Assembly (NCBI GenBank): GCA_002309855.1
Contig: DBYD01000009.1
Location: 1 to 17,926, forward strand
DNA from: Bacteroidales bacterium UBA1195
GTDB taxonomy: Bacteria; Bacteroidota; Bacteroidia; Bacteroidales; WCHB1-69
Reading direction: 5' to 3'
DNA: 17,926 nucleotides
Below the pieces are notes generated by a model. The model saw nothing but the letters and a program-made list of their open reading frames with translations. It was not told the origin of the DNA and did no database searches. A program made the position numbers and the translations under genes. Below, piece by piece: positions 1 through 8,012 of the stretch (the first letter of the stretch is position 1; every line of letters begins with the position of its first letter).

Positions 1-99
1 GCTGCCTGCTCCGGTCGCCGCTACAGTAGCGGCACCTACTTTGTCCGATACCGCTCCAAAAACGGTGTGCAGATATTGAAGTTTGTGAAGGTGCAGTAA
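1..99 (+). CDS. C-terminal end of a T9SS-sorted secreted protein (partial)
   Basis: Only the last 32 codons and the TAA stop are in the window; the 5' part lies outside. The frame reads ...SSGTYFVRYRSKNGVQ and then ILKFVKVQ. This is the usual look of a type A C-terminal sorting domain of the type IX secretion system: a G-x-Y-x-V strand, a short polar turn with Lys/Asn/Gly, and a final beta strand ending in K-x-V. Such tails direct proteins through the outer membrane and are removed when the cargo is attached to the cell surface. The cargo cannot be identified from this fragment. A gldH gene elsewhere in the window fits a T9SS-bearing organism. The gene converges with the antiporter on the other strand, with 36 bases between the two stops. 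Confidence 0.7.
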   Translation, partial: AACSGRRYSSGTYFVRYRSKNGVQILKFVKVQ

Positions 100-135
100 G
101 GGAGTTATCAAAGCTGTTGGTACAACAAGGACAAA

Positions 136-2400
136 CTATGAGTCTTGTTTCCCCAGTAGCAGGTGCAGGTTGCGGCGTTCGCCGGCGACCCATACCACAT
201 CATTGAGTGAGAAGTGCATGGAGGCGTCCGGGTTCATGACCTTCTCACCGTTGTGCTCGATACCGATGACCATGAAGCCCAGTTCGCGGAAATTGGTCTC
301 GAAAATCGGCTTCCCGATGAAGGGTGAATCCGCCTCGATGATGAATGAGAAGAACCCGACATTCTTCTCCCGTGCGGTCTGCCGTGCCGCCTCGTCCTCA
401 AACTGTATCTCCTTCATGAATGCGGTAATCTGCGCATCGCTGCCCAAAACAAGCACCTTGTCGTAAGGGTAAATCCGCTCCTGCGGTGATGGCAGGGTGA
501 TGGTGTGGTTTCCGCGCTTGATTTTTACAATATTGATGCCGAACTTCTTACGAAAGTCAGCCTCCGCAATTGTCTGCCCGATGTAAGGGGTGTCGGCGGA
601 GACGCGGATTCCCTCCATGTGGATGTCGTTGCCGGCGAATTGCGAATTGTAGGAGGTCTCCATCGGATGCTCCATCTTCTCCATGGCCTCCTTTTGGTTC
701 AGATTCAGCTGGAACCGCTTCTCAATACGGCTGTATCGCCGCAGTGTCTTCTCCGAGAAGGTGATAAAAAGTATGATTGCGATGGCGAACAGCAGCATGA
801 CCCATGGGGAGTATTTGAAGTTTTTGAACAGCACGCTCATCACGAAGAAAAAGACAATGAAGGCCTTCAGCAGCACCATGGCGATAAGGCCGCTGCGGTT
901 GAAGCGGCTGTTGTGCCACAGGTGCAGGTATGTTTCGCCGGACTGTCGCGTCTGGTGCATCAGGCCGCGCAGGAAGGGCGCCATGACCAGGATTGTGGTT
1001 CCAGCATTTATACATCCGATTAGGAAGGGGGAGAGGAAACTCCCCAGATGCTTCCATACGAATGGGTTGAGCCATTGGAATGCCGCCAGCATGATGGCGA
1101 CCAGTATCACACCGTATAACAATATGTTCTTCAAATAGGTGGCGAGCAGCTTGCGCCATTCGCTCTGCTGGTTAACCGTGTGTGAGCGGGACTGGTGGTG
1201 GAGCAGGAACGCCTTCCAGGAGTCGGGTAATATCCGTTCGATTCCGTCCGCTAACGGTCCGGCCAACTTGATGCAGTAGGGGGTGGTGAAGGTGGTTATG
1301 ACCGACACCGCGACAATCACCGGATATATGTAATCCTCCATAACGCCCAACGAGTTTCCCAATGTGGCTATGATGAAGGCGAACTCACCGATTTGCGAGA
1401 GGCTCATACCTGTCTGCACCGCAACTTTCAGCGATTCTCCGGACATCAGCACGCCAGCCGCAGACATCACCGCCTTAACAATGATGGTCACAAGCGAGAG
1501 TATGACGATGGGGAGCCAGTACTGCACTAAAATCTGTGGATCGACCATCATTCCGACCGATACGAAAAAGATTGCGCCGAACAGATCCTTGATGCTCTTC
1601 ATCAGCTTTTCAATCTTGTGTCCCTCAACGGTTTCACCAAGGATTGAACCCATCACGAAGGCACCGAGCGCGGAGGAGAAGCCGAGGCTCGTGGCCAGCG
1701 CAACCATGCCGAAGCAGAGCCCGATGGAGATGATAAGCAGGGTCTCCTCATTTATGAGCTTGCGCGTCCATTTGAAAAATGATGGGAAAACGTAGATGCC
1801 CACAAGGAACCAGAGTATGATGAAAAACACCAGTTTGATGATGCTCATCAGCATTTCGCTGCCGTCCAAGTTGTTTCGTACTGCGATTGCGGGCAGCAGC
1901 ACCATCATGAGGATGGCTACCAGATCCTGTATTATCAGCACAACCAGCACAATGTCGGCGAACTTCTGCTTTTTTATTCCCATGTCACTGAATGCCTTGA
2001 TGACAATGGTGGTGGAGGACATGGCCAGCATTCCGCCTAAGAAGATGCTTTCGGTGGTGGTCCAGCCGAAGAGGTAGCCGGTCAGGAATCCGGCCAGAAA
2101 CACGGTTATTATTTCAACACCGGCTGTGATGAAGGCGGTGCTTCCTACCTGGAACAGACGCTTGAAGCTGAATTCCAGCCCCAAGGCGAACAAAAGGAAG
2201 ATGATTCCTATTTCCGACCATTCGCTTATGACGGCCGTCTGGGTGATGGTGGGGAAGAGGTTGAAGTGAGGCCCGACCAGGAAACCGGCCACGATGTAAC
2301 CCAATACCAGCGGCTGTTTCAGCCACTTGAAGAGTATGGTGGTTACTCCGGCCGAAATCAGGATCAGCGCAAGGTCGGTGACAAGGTGCAGCTCTTCCAT
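136..2400 (-). CDS. CPA2-family cation:proton antiporter with tandem RCK_C domains
   Basis: A 754-residue inner-membrane protein, predicted to exchange monovalent cations (K+ or Na+) for protons in the manner of KefB/KefC/YbaL. Residues about 1-385 form the Na+/H+ exchanger domain with many hydrophobic helices. It carries the family's GYIVAGFLVGP segment (34-44) and IIQDL with Asp159 in the expected ion-binding position. A second hydrophobic block (about 420-550, roughly four helices) follows. The cytoplasmic end has two RCK_C/TrkA_C-like domains, about 592-668 and 680-750. No RCK_N Rossmann GxGxxG motif is visible, so the classical nucleotide-sensing half is absent. The start ATG is one base after the argS stop (TAAGATG on the minus strand), suggesting co-transcription and re-initiation by the same ribosomes. 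The exact ion and the regulatory ligand cannot be read from sequence. Confidence 0.88.
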   Translation of the reverse strand: MEELHLVTDLALILISAGVTTILFKWLKQPLVLGYIVAGFLVGPHFNLFPTITQTAVISEWSEIGIIFLLFALGLEFSFKRLFQVGSTAFITAGVEIITVFLAGFLTGYLFGWTTTESIFLGGMLAMSSTTIVIKAFSDMGIKKQKFADIVLVVLIIQDLVAILMMVLLPAIAVRNNLDGSEMLMSIIKLVFFIILWFLVGIYVFPSFFKWTRKLINEETLLIISIGLCFGMVALATSLGFSSALGAFVMGSILGETVEGHKIEKLMKSIKDLFGAIFFVSVGMMVDPQILVQYWLPIVILSLVTIIVKAVMSAAGVLMSGESLKVAVQTGMSLSQIGEFAFIIATLGNSLGVMEDYIYPVIVAVSVITTFTTPYCIKLAGPLADGIERILPDSWKAFLLHHQSRSHTVNQQSEWRKLLATYLKNILLYGVILVAIMLAAFQWLNPFVWKHLGSFLSPFLIGCINAGTTILVMAPFLRGLMHQTRQSGETYLHLWHNSRFNRSGLIAMVLLKAFIVFFFVMSVLFKNFKYSPWVMLLFAIAIILFITFSEKTLRRYSRIEKRFQLNLNQKEAMEKMEHPMETSYNSQFAGNDIHMEGIRVSADTPYIGQTIAEADFRKKFGINIVKIKRGNHTITLPSPQERIYPYDKVLVLGSDAQITAFMKEIQFEDEAARQTAREKNVGFFSFIIEADSPFIGKPIFETNFRELGFMVIGIEHNGEKVMNPDASMHFSLNDVVWVAGERRNLHLLLGKQDS

Positions 2401-2401
2401 C

Positions 2402-4189
2402 TTACATGCGATCTGGTACGTTTATGCCCAACAGCTTCATGCTGCGGCGGATCACATCGGCGGTGAAGGCAGAGATTGCAAGGCGCAGCTGCCTTTTGGC
2501 CGTGTCGGTCTCACGCATGATGGGGCATTCCTGATAGAACCGGTTGTAGTTTTTGGCCAGTTCGTAGGTGTAGTTTGCAATCTGCGCCGGGCTGAACTCC
2601 GCGGCGGCCTGTTCCACGCAGGCAGGATAGTCGTACAGCGTGCGAATAATCTCCTTTTCCGGGTCGCCCAATACGGTGTTGCTGTCCAACGTGCCGTTCT
2701 CCAAGCTGAACCCGGCCTTCTGCAGCAGTGAGCGGATTCGCGCGTGGGTGTATTGGATAAAGGGGGCGGTGTTGCCGTTCAGGTCAATCGATTCGTTGGG
2801 GTTGAACATCATGTTCTTTTTCGGGTCCACCTTAAGGATGAAATACTTCAATGCGCCCAAACCGACTGTTTCGGCCAATTTTGCCGCCTCTTTGGGGGTG
2901 AAGTCGGTCTTGCCCATCTGGGCGGTGTTCTCCGCAGCCATGGCGATCATGTCGGCCATAAGGTCGTCCGCATCGACAACGGTGCCCTCGCGGGACTTCA
3001 TCTTGCCCGACGGAAGCTCCACCATGCCGTAGGAGAGGTGGTGGATGCTCTTTCCCCAGTCGTAGTCCAACTTTTTCCCCAGTATCAGCTTGAGCACGTC
3101 AAAATGGTAGTTCTGCTCGTTGCCCACCACATATATCATCCTGCTCGGATGGAACTCGTTGTAGCGGGTAAGGGCGGTGCCCAGATCCTGTGTGATATAT
3201 ACGGATGTGCCGTCGGAGCGGAGCAGCACCTTCTCGTCCAGTCCATCCTCCCTCAGGTCGATGCGGACGGAGCCGTCGGTGTGACGGTAGAACACCCTTT
3301 TGTCCAGCCCCTCCTTGACAATCTCTTTCCCTAAAAGATATGTGTTCGATTCATAATATGTCTTGTCGAAGGTGATTCCCATGGTGCGGTATGTGGCCTC
3401 GAAGCCGTCATAAACCCAGCTGTTCATTTTCTCCCAGAGTGTGCGGACCTCCGTGTCGCCCTCCTCCCATTTGCGGAGCATGGCCTGCGCCTCCAGCAGG
3501 ATGGGGGCCTTCTTTTCCGCCTCCTCTTCGCTCATGCCGCTTTCTGTCAGCGTCCTGATTTCCTCCTTGTAGTGCTTGTCGAACTCCACATAGTATTTGC
3601 CGACCAGGTGGTCACCCTTCGTGCCGGAGGATTCTGGCGTCTCGCCGTTTCCGTATTTTTGCCAGGCAATCATCGACTTGCATATATGGATTCCCCTGTC
3701 GTTCACAAGGTTCACCTTGATGACGCGGTTGCCGTCCGCCTCCAGGATGCGTGAGACGGAGTCGCCCAGAAGGTTGTTGCGCACATGGCCCAGATGCAGC
3801 GGCTTGTTGGTGTTGGGGGAGGAGAACTCGATCAGCACCGGTGCGGCTCCCTCCGGTGCGGTCTTGACCCCATAGCGGTCGTTCCCGCATTCCTGGCTGA
3901 CAAAACCGATCCATTCCTCCGGCCTGACGCTGATGTTCAGGAACCCCTTGATTACGTTGAAATCCTGTACAAAAGGGAGCTTCTCCAGCAGCTTTTCACC
4001 AATCTGGCGTGCGGTATCCTCCGGTTTGCAGCGGGACATTTTCAAGAACGGAAACACCACGAGGGTGAAATCCCCTTCAAACTCCTTTTTCGTCTTTTGC
4101 AGCGTGACGCTCTCCGCGCCAACAGTGCTGTCATATAATTCCTTGATGCTTTCGATGACCGCTTGGGTGATTTTCTCTTCAAATGTCAT
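2402..4189 (-). CDS. argS: Arginyl-tRNA synthetase
   Basis: A 595-residue class I aminoacyl-tRNA synthetase that charges tRNA-Arg with arginine in the cytosol. Visible parts, in order: an N-terminal additional domain (Add-1/Arg_tRNA_synt_N, about 5-90); the catalytic Rossmann domain with the HIGH box as HLGH (132-135) in EFSSPNTNKPLHLGHVRNNL; the KMSKS-equivalent loop as KMKSR (396-400); and a C-terminal DALR anticodon-binding helical domain (about 470-595, with FIQYTHARIRSLL). The length is close to the usual one for bacterial ArgS. It lies 15 bases downstream of the yggS-like gene and one base upstream of the antiporter, all on the minus strand, so it is probably the middle gene of an operon. 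Nothing suggests damage. Identification is secure from motifs, length and domain order. Confidence 0.97.
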   Translation of the reverse strand: MTFEEKITQAVIESIKELYDSTVGAESVTLQKTKKEFEGDFTLVVFPFLKMSRCKPEDTARQIGEKLLEKLPFVQDFNVIKGFLNISVRPEEWIGFVSQECGNDRYGVKTAPEGAAPVLIEFSSPNTNKPLHLGHVRNNLLGDSVSRILEADGNRVIKVNLVNDRGIHICKSMIAWQKYGNGETPESSGTKGDHLVGKYYVEFDKHYKEEIRTLTESGMSEEEAEKKAPILLEAQAMLRKWEEGDTEVRTLWEKMNSWVYDGFEATYRTMGITFDKTYYESNTYLLGKEIVKEGLDKRVFYRHTDGSVRIDLREDGLDEKVLLRSDGTSVYITQDLGTALTRYNEFHPSRMIYVVGNEQNYHFDVLKLILGKKLDYDWGKSIHHLSYGMVELPSGKMKSREGTVVDADDLMADMIAMAAENTAQMGKTDFTPKEAAKLAETVGLGALKYFILKVDPKKNMMFNPNESIDLNGNTAPFIQYTHARIRSLLQKAGFSLENGTLDSNTVLGDPEKEIIRTLYDYPACVEQAAAEFSPAQIANYTYELAKNYNRFYQECPIMRETDTAKRQLRLAISAFTADVIRRSMKLLGINVPDRM

Positions 4190-4204
4190 GGTTACAGATG
4201 TTTG

Positions 4205-4879
4205 TTAAATTTGGTAATTCCGTGCGCCGAAAATTGCGCTGCCGATACGGACCATTGTGCTGCCCTCCTCAATGGCGATGGGGTAGTCGCCGGTCATTCC
4301 CATCGATATTTCGCGGAAGGATTCCTGCTGCGGAAAAAAATCGGCCTTAAGCCGGTCAAAACAGTTTTTCAGAGTGCGGAACTCCTTCCGGATTAATTCG
4401 TTGTCCTCAGTGTTGGTCGCCATGCCCATCACGCCGTGGATGGCTATATGTTCCCATGTCCGGAACTCCGGCGACTGCAGCATCTCCGCAGCCTCCTCAT
4501 AGGAGAAGCCGAACTTGGTCTCCTCCGTGGCGATGTGGAACTGCAGCAGGCAGGGGACGGTGCGTCCGTGCTTGGCCGCCTGTTTGTCCACCTCGGCTAA
4601 AAGGTGTGCGCTGTCGATGCTGTGGATGCAGTGCACGTATGGGATGATGTATTTTATCTTGTTGGTCTGCAGGTGTCCGATAAAGTGCCATTCGATGTCA
4701 TTGGGCATCACCTCGTGCTTTGCGGTCATCTCCTGTGCTTTGTTCTCCCCGAAGAGCCGCTGCCCGGCATTGTATGCCTCCATCAGGTCGCTGACAGGCT
4801 TGAACTTTGATACCGCTATCAGCTTTACGTGCTCCGGCAGCTTGATGCGTATATCGTTGATATTGCTTGCTATGCTCAT
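4205..4879 (-). CDS. YggS/PLPBP-family pyridoxal phosphate homeostasis protein
   Basis: A 224-residue alanine-racemase-fold single-domain protein of the YggS/YlmE/PROSC family. These bind pyridoxal 5'-phosphate without a known catalytic reaction and help buffer PLP and amino/keto-acid pools. The PLP-linking lysine is Lys25 in LIAVSKFKP. Other family signatures are FGENKAQEM, WHFIGHLQTNKIKYI and the phosphate-cradle end SMGMTGDYPIAIEEGSTMVRIGSAIFG. The length is normal. The start ATG (4877-4879) is preceded on the minus strand by an A-rich stretch with no Shine-Dalgarno sequence, as is usual in Bacteroidota. No TAnnTTTG box is visible in the 51-base gap to the upstream cupin gene, so it may be read from the cupin promoter together with argS. 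Confidence 0.94.
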   Translation of the reverse strand: MSIASNINDIRIKLPEHVKLIAVSKFKPVSDLMEAYNAGQRLFGENKAQEMTAKHEVMPNDIEWHFIGHLQTNKIKYIIPYVHCIHSIDSAHLLAEVDKQAAKHGRTVPCLLQFHIATEETKFGFSYEEAAEMLQSPEFRTWEHIAIHGVMGMATNTEDNELIRKEFRTLKNCFDRLKADFFPQQESFREISMGMTGDYPIAIEEGSTMVRIGSAIFGARNYQI

Positions 4880-4930
4880 TGCTTTTTAAATAGATTATTT
4901 AGATGTTAATGTGTCTTCACATCTTAACTT

Positions 4931-5275
4931 TTACCAGAGTATTACCGCCATCAGCACAGCCGGTTTGCCGCTGGCGTTGGTGACGCTGTGCCGGTCCCCG
5001 TTTCCGGTGAAGACGGCGTCGCCAGGATGCAGAATCTCCTGCCGGTCGTTGTCGGTCACCACCACTTCGCCTTCCAGAATATAGTAGATTTCTGCCTCCG
5101 GCTGGTGCGGATGTTCGCCGATGCTGCTGCCGTCCGGCAGGGTGATGCGTGCGAACATTTTGGCCTTGTCCAGCATCTCCTCCGTGGAGAAGACAAACTT
5201 TTTTTCAATGGAACCCAATCCGTTGCATACATGTTCCGGATATATTGTCTCCATTTCCTCATTGCGCTTTATCAT
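4931..5275 (-). CDS. Small single-domain cupin protein
   Basis: A 114-residue cytosolic protein with one cupin_2 barrel. The metal-binding motif is clear: H55-x-H57 and Glu62 in GEHPHQPEAEIYYILEGE, and His96 in GDRHSVTN in the second cupin motif, so a bound divalent metal is likely. Single-domain cupins of this size bind small ligands, act as sugar or amino-acid isomerases or dioxygenases, or regulate; the sequence does not say which. A downstream in-frame Met at codon 8 is an alternative start, but the ATG at 5275 places a TAnnTTTG box about 30 bases upstream. It is the first gene of the minus-strand cluster cupin - yggS - argS - antiporter. A functional link with the other genes is not evident. 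Confidence 0.85.
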   Translation of the reverse strand: MIKRNEEMETIYPEHVCNGLGSIEKKFVFSTEEMLDKAKMFARITLPDGSSIGEHPHQPEAEIYYILEGEVVVTDNDRQEILHPGDAVFTGNGDRHSVTNASGKPAVLMAVILW

Positions 5276-5303
5276 GATGCTCTCTTTTTTTTGTTCGAAA
5301 CTG

Positions 5304-5311
5304 CAAAGGTA
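5304..5311 (-). promoter_or_regulatory. Bacteroidota -7 promoter box upstream of the cupin gene
   Basis: Read on the minus strand this is TACCTTTG, a full match to the Bacteroidota sigma-ABfr -7 consensus TAnnTTTG, lying about 28 bases before the cupin ATG. A TTG/TTTG element at the expected -33 distance is not seen, so the call rests on the -7 box and position. It would drive the cupin and probably yggS, argS and the antiporter. Confidence 0.55.
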
Positions 5312-5412
5312 GTCAATAATCCGATTCGACCTGCCGTTCTCTCCCTGAAAAAATGCGGATGACCGTAAAAATCTATGTCAAGACACTTGCTGTGAAGTCT
5401 GATGTGCGATGC

Positions 5413-5426
5413 GGTGGCACGCCACC
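5413..5426. other. Small GC-rich hairpin 3' of the peptidase gene
   Basis: GGTGGC-AC-GCCACC is a short perfect inverted repeat 25 bases past the peptidase stop, in the 176-base space before the cupin promoter. The T-rich run (tcttttctctttta) lies on the plus-strand side, which is the wrong side for terminating the minus-strand peptidase transcript. It may be a processing or termination hairpin, or chance. Nothing else is seen in 5312-5451. Confidence 0.25.
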
Positions 5427-5451
5427 TCTTTTCTCTTTTATTGCTTTCCGC

Positions 5452-7803
5452 TCAGAACTTCATCATCAGGCCGAATTCAATGTTGCGGTCGCCTGCCAGA
5501 CGGATAATTTTGTCGAAGGTGACTAATGACTCCATTGTTTCAAGTGTGTTGCCGAACAATGCGTTGGAGTGAACCTTGGCAAAGAGTGTGAATGCGCTGT
5601 AGTTCACCCGCATGGTAAGGCCGTAATCCCAATAGTCGGTATTGCAGCATTTGTAAATATAGTTCATGGGTGCGCCATTCATCTCCTCTTCCGTGTCGAA
5701 TGTGTAATTGAGGCTCATCGGGTGTATCCATGAGCCGAAAATGCCGATTTCCAATGCGCAGCCCAAACCGTTATATCCGCTGGAGAGCCTGAAATGCTGG
5801 TAGAATTCCAAATCCAGCTGGTTTGCATATACCGTTGCCTTTTTTATTTCAGCGTCGTTGGTAAGTTTGCCATAATCTTTGTCCACGTTGCAGTTGCGTG
5901 TGCCATTTTCCAATGAGATTCCCCAGCCATAGTTCTTGGTCACGTTGCGCAGGTAGTACAAGCCGATGTGGCCGGCATCGGAGTAGGGGTAGGAGACATA
6001 GTCCCTTGTGGTTTTAGGGGAGGCAAGTATTATTCCATAGCTGAGGTAGATTCCAAATTTGTTCTTGGCATGGTTGCCCCAGGTGGATGGTATGTCGCGG
6101 TGGTCACCCATGGCGTATGTTTCTATTCTTTTGTATTCGTGATCGCTGTTTGTTATCAAAGCAGAATAGGGGTGTTCAGTTCTTCCCATGGTCCTTGGCA
6201 TGGCAATGTTTTCGCAATAACCTTTGTACCACACGCAAAGCGTATCCGTTTCTTCACAGCCTTGCGTTGCAATCTCCACTTTCCCGGGGAAGTTAAAATC
6301 AAACCTCACAGTCTGGTAGGTATAGAGCCGTCCGTCCGCACGGCGGATGTGGTAATGGAGCGCATCTCCCATGGCATAGTTGTGCGGGGTGATGTACACG
6401 GAGATAAGACCTTGTTGTGTGATGTCGAAGGTCTTTTCAGGTTGGTGCAGGGAGGGGTTCAGGAACCGTCCGGCCTGCGGCACACCGTAGCCGACCGCAT
6501 AGTCGTAATAGGGGTAGAGCTCTGCGCATTTTTCGATTTCCCTCTTCAGCTGCAGGGCGGTATATTCAGGATGGTTCTGCCATGCGCAGGCGGCGAATCC
6601 GGCCACCAATGGGCAGGAGAAGGAGGTGCCGGCCACCCATTTGTAAGATTGTTCGCTGTTGGGGGCGGCCACACGGCATTCAAAGGCGTAGGCCGAGACA
6701 TTGGGCTTCAGCCTTCCGTCGGCGGTGGGGCCGTAGGAGGCAAAATCCTGATGGTTTTCATTGGTCGGGTTGATGCCGCCCACGGTGAGCACATTCTCCG
6801 CATCGGCGGGCAGGATGATGCCCGGCCAGCTCTTTTCCGTACCTTCGTTACCGGCGGAGTTGCAGATCAGGATTCCTTTTTCCACGGCCATGTTGGCCGC
6901 CTTGCTGATAGGGGAGGTGCCGTCCGTTTCGGAGGGCCAGTGGTTGATGTTGCCATAGCCTAAGGAGCTGCTGATGAGCTGTGCGCCGTTCTTGTCGGCC
7001 CATTCCACACCCATGACCCACCAGACCTCCTCCTTTTTCGGCTCCGGACCCACCTCGGTGCGGGCCAGCAGGAACTCCGCCTCCGTGGCCAGGCCGATGT
7101 CGCATCCGCTCTGCATGTCCAAACCGCAGATGCAGCTCAGGGTCATTGTGCCGTGGCTGTTCCAGCCATACACGTTCTCACTTTTCTTGGGGAAATTGTA
7201 GGTGCTAAGAATCTGATGGTTGTCGCGCAGGTGCTGGAAAGCCTCATGTTTGTCCACCATGGGGAAACCGCCGTCCAGCACGGCGATGCGGATGCCTTTG
7301 CCCCGCGTGCCCGCCTTGACAAACTCCTCGCCGCCCATCCGTTTCAGCTGTGCGTGCAGTACGTTGGGGTCGATTTTGTCTTTGGTCAGAAAACTTTCCG
7401 CTTCGGCCATGCCGCTCTCCATGGTCTCTTCCGTTTCGCGGGAACAGAGATTCATGTCGCTTTGGATTATGACCAACTTTTTCACAAATGGAAGCCGTTG
7501 GATTTTTGCAATGGCATTTTCATCGGCCACCACCGCCATGGCGTTGAGCCAGCGGCTCTCACCGACCACCTCGTCGGAGAGATTGGCCACGCTTCCGCAG
7601 TACTGCGCGTTCAGCGGGAAGTTCGTGCTGTCGTACAGGTCGGCATGGTTGAGCCGGTACCGTTCGATGGCTTTGGCGTCGAAATAGCTGTAAGGGTCAA
7701 ACGTGGTGTTGGCCTTGTCGGTGAAAAAGACCCAGCAGACCTCCTGGGAGAATGCGTTGGCGCAAATCAGCAGGCCAACCAGTAGCGAAAAAACTTTCTT
7801 CAT
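5452..7803 (-). CDS. Secreted S8 (subtilisin) serine peptidase with a predicted C-terminal beta-barrel
   Basis: A 783-residue exported protease. MKKVFSLLVGLLICANAFSQ is a Sec signal peptide, probably cut near residue 20. Residues about 20-120 match the propeptide-like start of Bacteroidota S8 proteases (WVFFTDKANTTFDPYSYFD). The peptidase domain (about 165-445) keeps the full triad and oxyanion Asn: Asp177 in IAVLDGGF, His217 in NSHGTM, Asn319 in NSAGNEG, Ser394 in AGTSFSCP. A beta-rich linker follows (about 455-545). Residues about 580-783 alternate polar and hydrophobic/aromatic residues in about eight candidate strands (such as NKFGIYLSYGIIL, LDLEFYQHFRLSSG, ALEIGIFGSWIHP, YSAFTLFAKVHS) and end in NIEFGLMMKF with a terminal Phe, like an outer-membrane barrel. 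No T9SS tail is present. The start ATG falls at the edge of the B1 repeat. No TAnnTTTG box is obvious upstream. The S8 assignment is secure; the barrel is inference. Confidence 0.9.
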   Translation of the reverse strand: MKKVFSLLVGLLICANAFSQEVCWVFFTDKANTTFDPYSYFDAKAIERYRLNHADLYDSTNFPLNAQYCGSVANLSDEVVGESRWLNAMAVVADENAIAKIQRLPFVKKLVIIQSDMNLCSRETEETMESGMAEAESFLTKDKIDPNVLHAQLKRMGGEEFVKAGTRGKGIRIAVLDGGFPMVDKHEAFQHLRDNHQILSTYNFPKKSENVYGWNSHGTMTLSCICGLDMQSGCDIGLATEAEFLLARTEVGPEPKKEEVWWVMGVEWADKNGAQLISSSLGYGNINHWPSETDGTSPISKAANMAVEKGILICNSAGNEGTEKSWPGIILPADAENVLTVGGINPTNENHQDFASYGPTADGRLKPNVSAYAFECRVAAPNSEQSYKWVAGTSFSCPLVAGFAACAWQNHPEYTALQLKREIEKCAELYPYYDYAVGYGVPQAGRFLNPSLHQPEKTFDITQQGLISVYITPHNYAMGDALHYHIRRADGRLYTYQTVRFDFNFPGKVEIATQGCEETDTLCVWYKGYCENIAMPRTMGRTEHPYSALITNSDHEYKRIETYAMGDHRDIPSTWGNHAKNKFGIYLSYGIILASPKTTRDYVSYPYSDAGHIGLYYLRNVTKNYGWGISLENGTRNCNVDKDYGKLTNDAEIKKATVYANQLDLEFYQHFRLSSGYNGLGCALEIGIFGSWIHPMSLNYTFDTEEEMNGAPMNYIYKCCNTDYWDYGLTMRVNYSAFTLFAKVHSNALFGNTLETMESLVTFDKIIRLAGDRNIEFGLMMKF

Positions 7804-7875
7804 GCGATGTAGGTGTTTTATTACGATTTATATGGCTATAACGTATGAGTATGGGCATTTATTACAGGGTACCAC
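7801..7875. repeat. Direct repeat B1, overlapping the peptidase start codon
   Basis: This roughly 75-base sequence begins with CATGCGATGT, where CAT is the peptidase start codon on the minus strand, and runs to ATTACAGGGTACCAC. A diverged copy in the same orientation lies at 9521-9592. They share blocks such as GTGTTTTATTA, GATTTATA, CTATAACGTATG and TTATTACAGGG and differ by about ten substitutions and a few small indels. B1 therefore forms the peptidase 5' leader and perhaps its promoter region. Confidence 0.8.
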
Positions 7876-7907
7876 TTTTTTTTCTGTGATTCGGCCTGTC
7901 AGAAGAT

Positions 7908-7956
7908 TGAGTTTTTTCCAAAATTGGCAAAATTCGGGAGTTTTGGAAAAAACTCA
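7908..7956. repeat. 49-bp palindromic repeat A1, left of the ATPase-nuclease gene
   Basis: A perfect 16-bp inverted repeat, TGAGTTTTTTCCAAAA (7908-7923) and its reverse complement TTTTGGAAAAAACTCA (7941-7956), encloses 17 bases (TTGGCAAAATTCGGGAG). It differs from the copy at 9467-9515 at one base in the spacer. It ends just before the ATPase promoter, so it could be an operator, a mobile-element end or a strong RNA hairpin. The T run sits in the left arm, not after the stem, so it is not a standard plus-strand terminator. Confidence 0.9.
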
Positions 7957-7959
7957 GTA

Positions 7960-7986
7960 TTGATTCAGAAAAAATTATTACTTTTG
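7960..7986 (+). promoter_or_regulatory. Promoter of the ATPase-nuclease gene
   Basis: TACTTTTG at 7979-7986 matches the Bacteroidota -7 box TAnnTTTG, and a TTG at 7960-7962 lies 16 bases upstream, slightly closer than the usual -33 spacing. The ATG follows 26 bases later. The promoter starts four bases after palindrome A1, so the cassette carries its own promoter immediately next to the repeat. Confidence 0.55.
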
Positions 7987-8012
7987 CAAATTAAATACTA
8001 CAATCTTACAAT

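Noticed and set aside
4909..4922. Hairpin ATGTG-TCTT-CACAT between the cupin and yggS genes
   Set aside because: Only five AT-rich pairs and no T run in the proper direction; too weak to call a terminator.
5968..6963. A 331-codon open frame on the plus strand
   Set aside because: It is antisense to the catalytic domain of the S8 peptidase and has no recognisable motif.
7908..7956. Palindrome A1 as an intrinsic terminator
   Set aside because: The T run is inside the stem and no T tract follows the right arm on the plus strand; it also precedes a promoter and has a twin on the other side of the gene.
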